Positions 34,658-37,731 of a DNA stretch of 37,731 nucleotides are shown in pieces. Made by a program: the position numbers and the translations under genes. Position 1 is the first letter of the stretch, and each line of letters begins with the position of its first letter. The DNA comes from Streptomyces sabulosicollis. GTDB taxonomy: Bacteria > Actinomycetota > Actinomycetes > Streptomycetales > Streptomycetaceae. Below the pieces are notes generated by a model. It had not been told where the DNA came from, did no database searches, and saw only the letters and a program-made list of their open reading frames with translations. The stretch lies in the NCBI RefSeq assembly GCF_016103465.1, contig NZ_JAEEAP010000034.1, forward strand, positions 1 through 37,731, written 5' to 3'.

Positions 34658-34687
34658 ACCATAGTGACCCCGCCGTGATCCGTTCAA
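34658..34687 (-). promoter_or_regulatory. Promoter of NlpC/P60 copy 2
   Basis: TTGAAC (34687-34682), an 18-nt spacer and TATGGT (34663-34658) on the minus strand form a clear vegetative-type promoter, placing the start site near 34650, right before the structured leader. The gap 34518-34841 holds this promoter, the leader and the hairpin at 34775-34800. Confidence 0.7.
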
Positions 34688-34774
34688 ATCCCGACGGCAA
34701 AAAAGTCGCTCCGCAAGCGCATCTTTTACAAACATCGCACGGGCAGTGATGGTCGATTGACGCTCCGCTGACAA

Positions 34775-34800
34775 CACAAGTGACTCAGGTCAGACTTGTG
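34775..34800 (-). terminator. Hairpin downstream of the NYN-domain gene
   Basis: CACAAGT (34775-34781) and ACTTGTG (34794-34800) are perfect arms; an inner GAC/GTC pair extends the stem. It lies 42 nt past the NYN gene stop. A perfect 10-nt duplication (AAGTGATGCG, 34801-34820) separates the two. It could also be an operator. Confidence 0.5.
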
Positions 34801-34841
34801 AAGTGATGCGAAGTGATGCGGGCACTTCGGGCCACGTCGGC

Positions 34842-36203
34842 TCAGGTACGGGCAAGTCGCTTCAGCAGCAGCGCCGATGCCACGGGGCGCGCTCCGGCGC
34901 GCGCCACCCCGTCGGCCACCTCGCGGTCGGTGGAGACCACCACCACCGGACGGCCCGGCGGCTCGGCCCGTACCAGCTGCCGGATCAACTCGTCGGCCGT
35001 CACACCCGGCTTGCTGAACAGCACCCGCACCCCGCGCGGCGGCGCGAGCAGCACCGGCGCGGCCAGCTCCGCCCCGTCGAAGACACAGGTCATCTCCGCA
35101 CCCGTCTGGGCCGCGAGCACCGCGAGACCGCCCAGCAGCCGCAGCCGCTGCTTCTCCAACGGCATCGTGGGATAGCCGGTCTTGGTGACGTTGTAGCCGT
35201 CCACCACCAGATGCGCCTGCGGCAGCGCCAGCATCTGGTCCAGCAGCGCCGGATCCATCTCCGACAGCGCCCTGGTCGCTATGTCCTTCGGCGTCATCTT
35301 CCCCGGCTCCACGGCGTCCACCGTGTCCGCCGGGCGCATCGACGCGGGCGGCAGAGCCAGTTCGCGCCGCAGCCCCTGCGCCGCGTCCAGCACCGTGTCC
35401 AACAGCAGCCGCAGCCGCATGTCCTCCACGCTGCGCCCCTCGCGCACCGCCCGTCGGCTGGCCTCCAGCGCCGACTCCGCCTCCGTGAGCCGGGCCCGCA
35501 GCCGCCGTGCCTCGCTGTCCGCGGTGGCCTGACGGGCCGCCGCCTCCGACCGTACGGACTCCAGCTCCGCCTCGATCTTGCGCAGCGCGGCCGCGCCCCG
35601 CTTCACATCGCTCTGCGCGCTGCGCAGCTTGCGCTGCAGCACATCGTTCTCCTTGCGGGCCGCCTCCAGCTCGGCGCGGGTCCGCTCGGTCTCGTGCCGG
35701 GTGGCCGCCTTGGCCTCGGCGAGCTCCTCGCGCAGCCGCTGGAGTTCGCGCGCCGCCTCCTCACCGGCCCGTTCGGCGGAGGCCCGCTGGGCCTCCTCGC
35801 CCGCCGCCTCGACCAACTTGACCCAGCCCACCGGGCGCAGCACGTACGCCACCGCCGCGACATCCACCGGATCGGCCGCGGCGGGCGGCGAACCGCCCTC
35901 GATCGCCTCGGCCAGCTCCCGCTGGGTCTCCCGCAGCCGTCCCGCGATCCGCTGCCGGAAGACGGGGTCGCTCTCCACCGCGGCGGCCATCGCGTTGCCC
36001 GCGAACTTGGCGCGCCGGGTCGGGGTGAAACGGGCGTACTGCCGCAGCTGGGTGGGCAGCTCGGTGACCGTCAGACCGCCGAAGGCATCCGCGACCAGCG
36101 CCACCACGCGCCGTCGCACCCCTTCCGGCAGGGGGCGGTCCAGCGCCTCGGTGACGCCCTCGGCGTCACCGGCCGCCCCGGGGTCACCGGTCCGCTCCAC
36201 CAC
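34842..36203 (-). CDS. NYN-domain (YacP-like) RNA-binding protein with long coiled coil
   Basis: A 453-residue cytosolic protein. The N-terminal helical region (about 20-128) includes LPTQLRQYARFTPTRRAK. A charged coiled coil spans about 130-255 (RELQRLREELAEAKAATRHE and following heptads). The C-terminal NYN/PIN-like domain (about 331-453) starts at LVVDGYNVTKTGYP (D335) and includes TCVFDGAEL, FSKPGVTADELI and VVVSTDREVADG, which carry the acidic residues of YacP/Rae1-type nucleases. An RNA-processing role is plausible from the family. The GTG start at 36203 follows the zinc-ribbon gene by 17 nt, so the two form an operon. Confidence 0.87.
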   Translation of the reverse strand: MVERTGDPGAAGDAEGVTEALDRPLPEGVRRRVVALVADAFGGLTVTELPTQLRQYARFTPTRRAKFAGNAMAAAVESDPVFRQRIAGRLRETQRELAEAIEGGSPPAAADPVDVAAVAYVLRPVGWVKLVEAAGEEAQRASAERAGEEAARELQRLREELAEAKAATRHETERTRAELEAARKENDVLQRKLRSAQSDVKRGAAALRKIEAELESVRSEAAARQATADSEARRLRARLTEAESALEASRRAVREGRSVEDMRLRLLLDTVLDAAQGLRRELALPPASMRPADTVDAVEPGKMTPKDIATRALSEMDPALLDQMLALPQAHLVVDGYNVTKTGYPTMPLEKQRLRLLGGLAVLAAQTGAEMTCVFDGAELAAPVLLAPPRGVRVLFSKPGVTADELIRQLVRAEPPGRPVVVVSTDREVADGVARAGARPVASALLLKRLART

Positions 36204-36220
36204 CTGTCACCGCTCCGTTC

Positions 36221-36466
36221 TCAGGCGCTCTGGCCGGTGCTCGGACGATCCACGAGTTCGATCTGGTCGACCGCGTTGCACCAGCGACAACGCACTGACT
36301 CAATGGTCTCACTGAGCACCTCGCGTTCCTCGACTCTGGGTTCCCCCGCCAGGTCGAGATGCACATACTCCACGGCTCTGGTCGAGCGGGTCACATCGAA
36401 CCGCGTGAGATTCCCGCACAGCGTGCAACGCCAGCGGGTCTCGGAGGTCGGCAGGGGCACGGCCAT
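36221..36466 (-). CDS. Small zinc-ribbon protein
   Basis: An 81-residue protein with two CxxC pairs, C14/C17 (RCTLCGNLTRFDV) and C60/C63 (VRCRWCNAVDQIEL), that should form one zinc ribbon. No other domain is present and I do not recognise a named family. ATG 36466 follows GAGGAC with about 10 nt spacing and is preferred over a low-complexity extension to 36556. It directly precedes the NYN-domain gene; a shared role in RNA metabolism is inference. Confidence 0.82.
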   Translation of the reverse strand: MAVPLPTSETRWRCTLCGNLTRFDVTRSTRAVEYVHLDLAGEPRVEEREVLSETIESVRCRWCNAVDQIELVDRPSTGQSA

Positions 36467-36618
36467 GGTTGCGGGTCCTCGCTTCTCGGCTCGTCGGCGG
36501 CGTCCTGTAACCCTACGGCCTGAGCCCTGGCCCGCGCCGTGCCCCGTCCCGCCCACGACCCGGCGGAGCGCGGCGAGGCGCTCTGTGGAGGTTGTGCCCG
36601 GTACGGAATGATCTGCCC

Positions 36619-37353
36619 ATGATCGAGACGTCGTCGGGGCGCCACCGCCCCTGGATGGCGGGGCCCGGCCGCCCCTGGATGACGTACGGCCTGATCGTCA
36701 GCTGCTGCCTGGTCTTCGTCCTCGGACCGGCCTCGGGGCTCAACCCCGGCTATGGCTCGGGCGGGCGGCTGGTGGAGGCCCAGTCCGCGTACTTCGAGCG
36801 CTGGGGGGTGGTGCCCAGCGCCCTGTGGAGCGGCGACCCCGATCAGCCGCTCGCCCCGCTGACCGCGCTGTTCGTGCACGGCAACTGGCTGCATCTGCTC
36901 GGCAACATGCTGTTCCTCTATGTCTTCGGGGCGATGACCGAGGAGCGGATGGGCCGTTTCCAGTTCGCCGTCTTCTACCTCGCCACCGGCTATCTGGCGC
37001 TGCTCGGCTACGCCGCCGCGCACGCCGACTCGGCCCAGACCCTGGTGGGCGCCTCCGGGGCCATCTCCGGGGTGCTCGGCGCCTTTCTGTGGCTGTTCCC
37101 CCGGGCCCGGGTGACCAGCCTCTTCCCGTTCCTGTTCTTCCTCCCGCTGCGCTTCCCGGCCTGGGCGGTGCTGATCTTCTGGGTGGCCCTCCAGTGGCTG
37201 GCCGCCCGACAGGCCGACGACCGTCCCGGCGTCGCCTATCTCGCCCATCTCGTGGGCTTCACGCTCGGCTTTCTCTACGCGTGGGCCCGGTTCGGGCGGA
37301 CGGCTAGAGTGGGCGGCGCAGCCAGGCCCAGTGAGGGAGAGAGCCAGCCGTGA
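36619..37353 (+). CDS. Rhomboid-family intramembrane serine protease
   Basis: A 244-residue polytopic membrane protease with six or seven helices. The active-site motifs are HGNWLHLLGNMLFLYVFG (about 87-104), catalytic serine S146 in GASGAISG and catalytic histidine H210 in YLAHLVGF. The ER.GR loop (EERMGRFQF) is also typical. Substrates of actinobacterial rhomboids are mostly unknown. ATG 36619 is chosen; an AATGAT hexamer ends 6 nt upstream, so it may be leaderless. The stop overlaps the next start (GTGA). Confidence 0.92.
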   Translation: MIETSSGRHRPWMAGPGRPWMTYGLIVSCCLVFVLGPASGLNPGYGSGGRLVEAQSAYFERWGVVPSALWSGDPDQPLAPLTALFVHGNWLHLLGNMLFLYVFGAMTEERMGRFQFAVFYLATGYLALLGYAAAHADSAQTLVGASGAISGVLGAFLWLFPRARVTSLFPFLFFLPLRFPAWAVLIFWVALQWLAARQADDRPGVAYLAHLVGFTLGFLYAWARFGRTARVGGAARPSEGESQP

Positions 37354-37631
37354 TCACTTCGATCGTGCTCATCAAGACCAGCGTGGACCGGATCCCGGAG
37401 ACCGCCGAGAAGATCGCCGCGCTGGAGGGTGTGAGCGAGGTCTACTCGGTCACCGGCGCGCACGATCTGATCGCGATGGTGCGGGTGGCCCGGCACGACG
37501 ACCTCGCGGACATCATCACGGGCCAGATCAGCAAGCTGCCGGGGGTGGCCTCCACCGAGACCCACATCGCCTTCCGGACGTACTCGCAGCACGACCTGGA
37601 AGCGGCGTTCGCGATCGGCCTGGACGGCTGA
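37350..37631 (+). CDS. Stand-alone Lrp/AsnC ligand-binding (RAM) domain protein
   Basis: A 93-residue protein consisting only of the Lrp/AsnC effector domain: IVLIKTSVDRIPETAEKIAALEGVSEVYSVTGAHDLIAMVRV, read in two stretches, then the FRTYSQHDLEAAFAIG terminus. It lacks a DNA-binding helix-turn-helix. Such SraA/SMRP-type proteins form decamers and can bind amino acids; the partner is unknown. GTG 37350 overlaps the rhomboid stop by 4 nt, giving translational coupling. Genomic sequence ends 53 nt later, so anything further in the operon is not visible. Confidence 0.92.
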   Translation: MITSIVLIKTSVDRIPETAEKIAALEGVSEVYSVTGAHDLIAMVRVARHDDLADIITGQISKLPGVASTETHIAFRTYSQHDLEAAFAIGLDG

Positions 37632-37684
37632 AGGGTGTCCGGCGGGGCGTGACGCCTGCGGCGGGCTGCTCCCCTCCCCGCCCC

Positions 37685-37731
37685 CTGTCTCTTATACAGA
37701 TCTGACGCTGCCGACGACTAGTCGAGTGTAG
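37685..37731. other. Nextera read-1 adapter plus i5 index (contig end)
   Basis: 37685-37703 is the Nextera mosaic end, CTGTCTCTTATACACATCT, with one substitution (G for C at 37699). GACGCTGCCGACGA follows at 37704-37717, then CTAGTCGA (37718-37725), the reverse complement of index TCGACTAG that I recall as S513, then GTGTAG, the start of the P5 flow-cell sequence. This is library adapter, not chromosome. Confidence 0.97.

Noticed and set aside
37685-37703. Transposon end of a natural mobile element
   Set aside because: It is the engineered Tn5 mosaic end of a sequencing library, followed by index and flow-cell sequence.

Overview
This is a high-GC actinobacterial chromosome segment, almost certainly Streptomyces. 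The codon third positions are nearly all G or C, GTG and TTG starts are common, and the enzymes are mycothiol-era actinobacterial types. The gene order matches, from memory, the S. coelicolor stretch around thiG, the PASTA kinase, bfr/bfd, aroH, trpEG, MacRS, glkA and fadD/pimB'. The piece is a contig rather than a natural unit: bases 1-11 and 37685-37731 are Illumina Nextera adapter remnants.

Layout. (1) 67-2650: TPP riboswitch and thiOSG, for the thiazole branch of thiamine synthesis. (2) 2900-7284: a START-like protein, a membrane PASTA Ser/Thr kinase, a mycothiol-dependent isomerase-family protein and endonuclease IV. (3) 7300-9735: metal and redox genes. These are a His-rich DUF4396 membrane protein behind a CsoR-like operator, a molybdopterin oxidoreductase, bacterioferritin and its ferredoxin with an iron box. 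(4) 9814-16245: two chorismate-pathway genes, class II DAHP synthase and a Trp-attenuated fused anthranilate synthase. Between them is an accessory block holding an RsbW-like ATPase, an XRE-DUF5753 regulator with a TTA codon, DUF397, a Uma2 protein and a small secreted protein. (5) 16268-20228, minus strand: phosphofructokinase, a MacS/MacR-type two-component system and a PlsC acyltransferase. (6) 20339-21818: an esterase coupled to an acidic membrane protein. (7) 21917-27175, minus strand: metallophosphoesterase, SRPBCC protein, ArsA-like ATPase, an acidic small protein, glucokinase glkA and an EEP-family hydrolase. (8) 27292-34517: long-chain acyl-CoA ligase, a PimB'-like mannosyltransferase, a lipoprotein with a zinc-protease motif and two paralogous NlpC/P60 wall hydrolases. 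(9) 34842-37631: a coiled-coil NYN-domain protein, a zinc-ribbon protein, a rhomboid protease and a stand-alone Lrp-type RAM domain.

How the genes fit together. Most of the window is core metabolism and cell envelope: thiamine, aromatic amino acids, glycolysis (pfk, glk), iron storage, phospholipid/PIM synthesis and peptidoglycan remodelling. The set kinase, DAHP synthase, PlsC, ArsA-like ATPase, SRPBCC, fadD, pimB' and NlpC/P60 recurs, from memory, in the M. tuberculosis Rv2175c-Rv2190c region. It therefore looks like an ancient actinobacterial neighbourhood.

The least expected structure is a recurrent motif of short tandem repeats (period 17-35 nt) that start at or include the stop codons of several unrelated genes and run downstream: thiG, the kinase, the molybdopterin enzyme, bfd, the acidic membrane protein and the ArsA-like gene, with a looser case at pimB'. 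A second theme is a -10-like hexamer 6-8 nt before the start codon of at least eight genes, which implies leaderless transcripts. I found no tRNA, rRNA, CRISPR array, insertion sequence or prophage.
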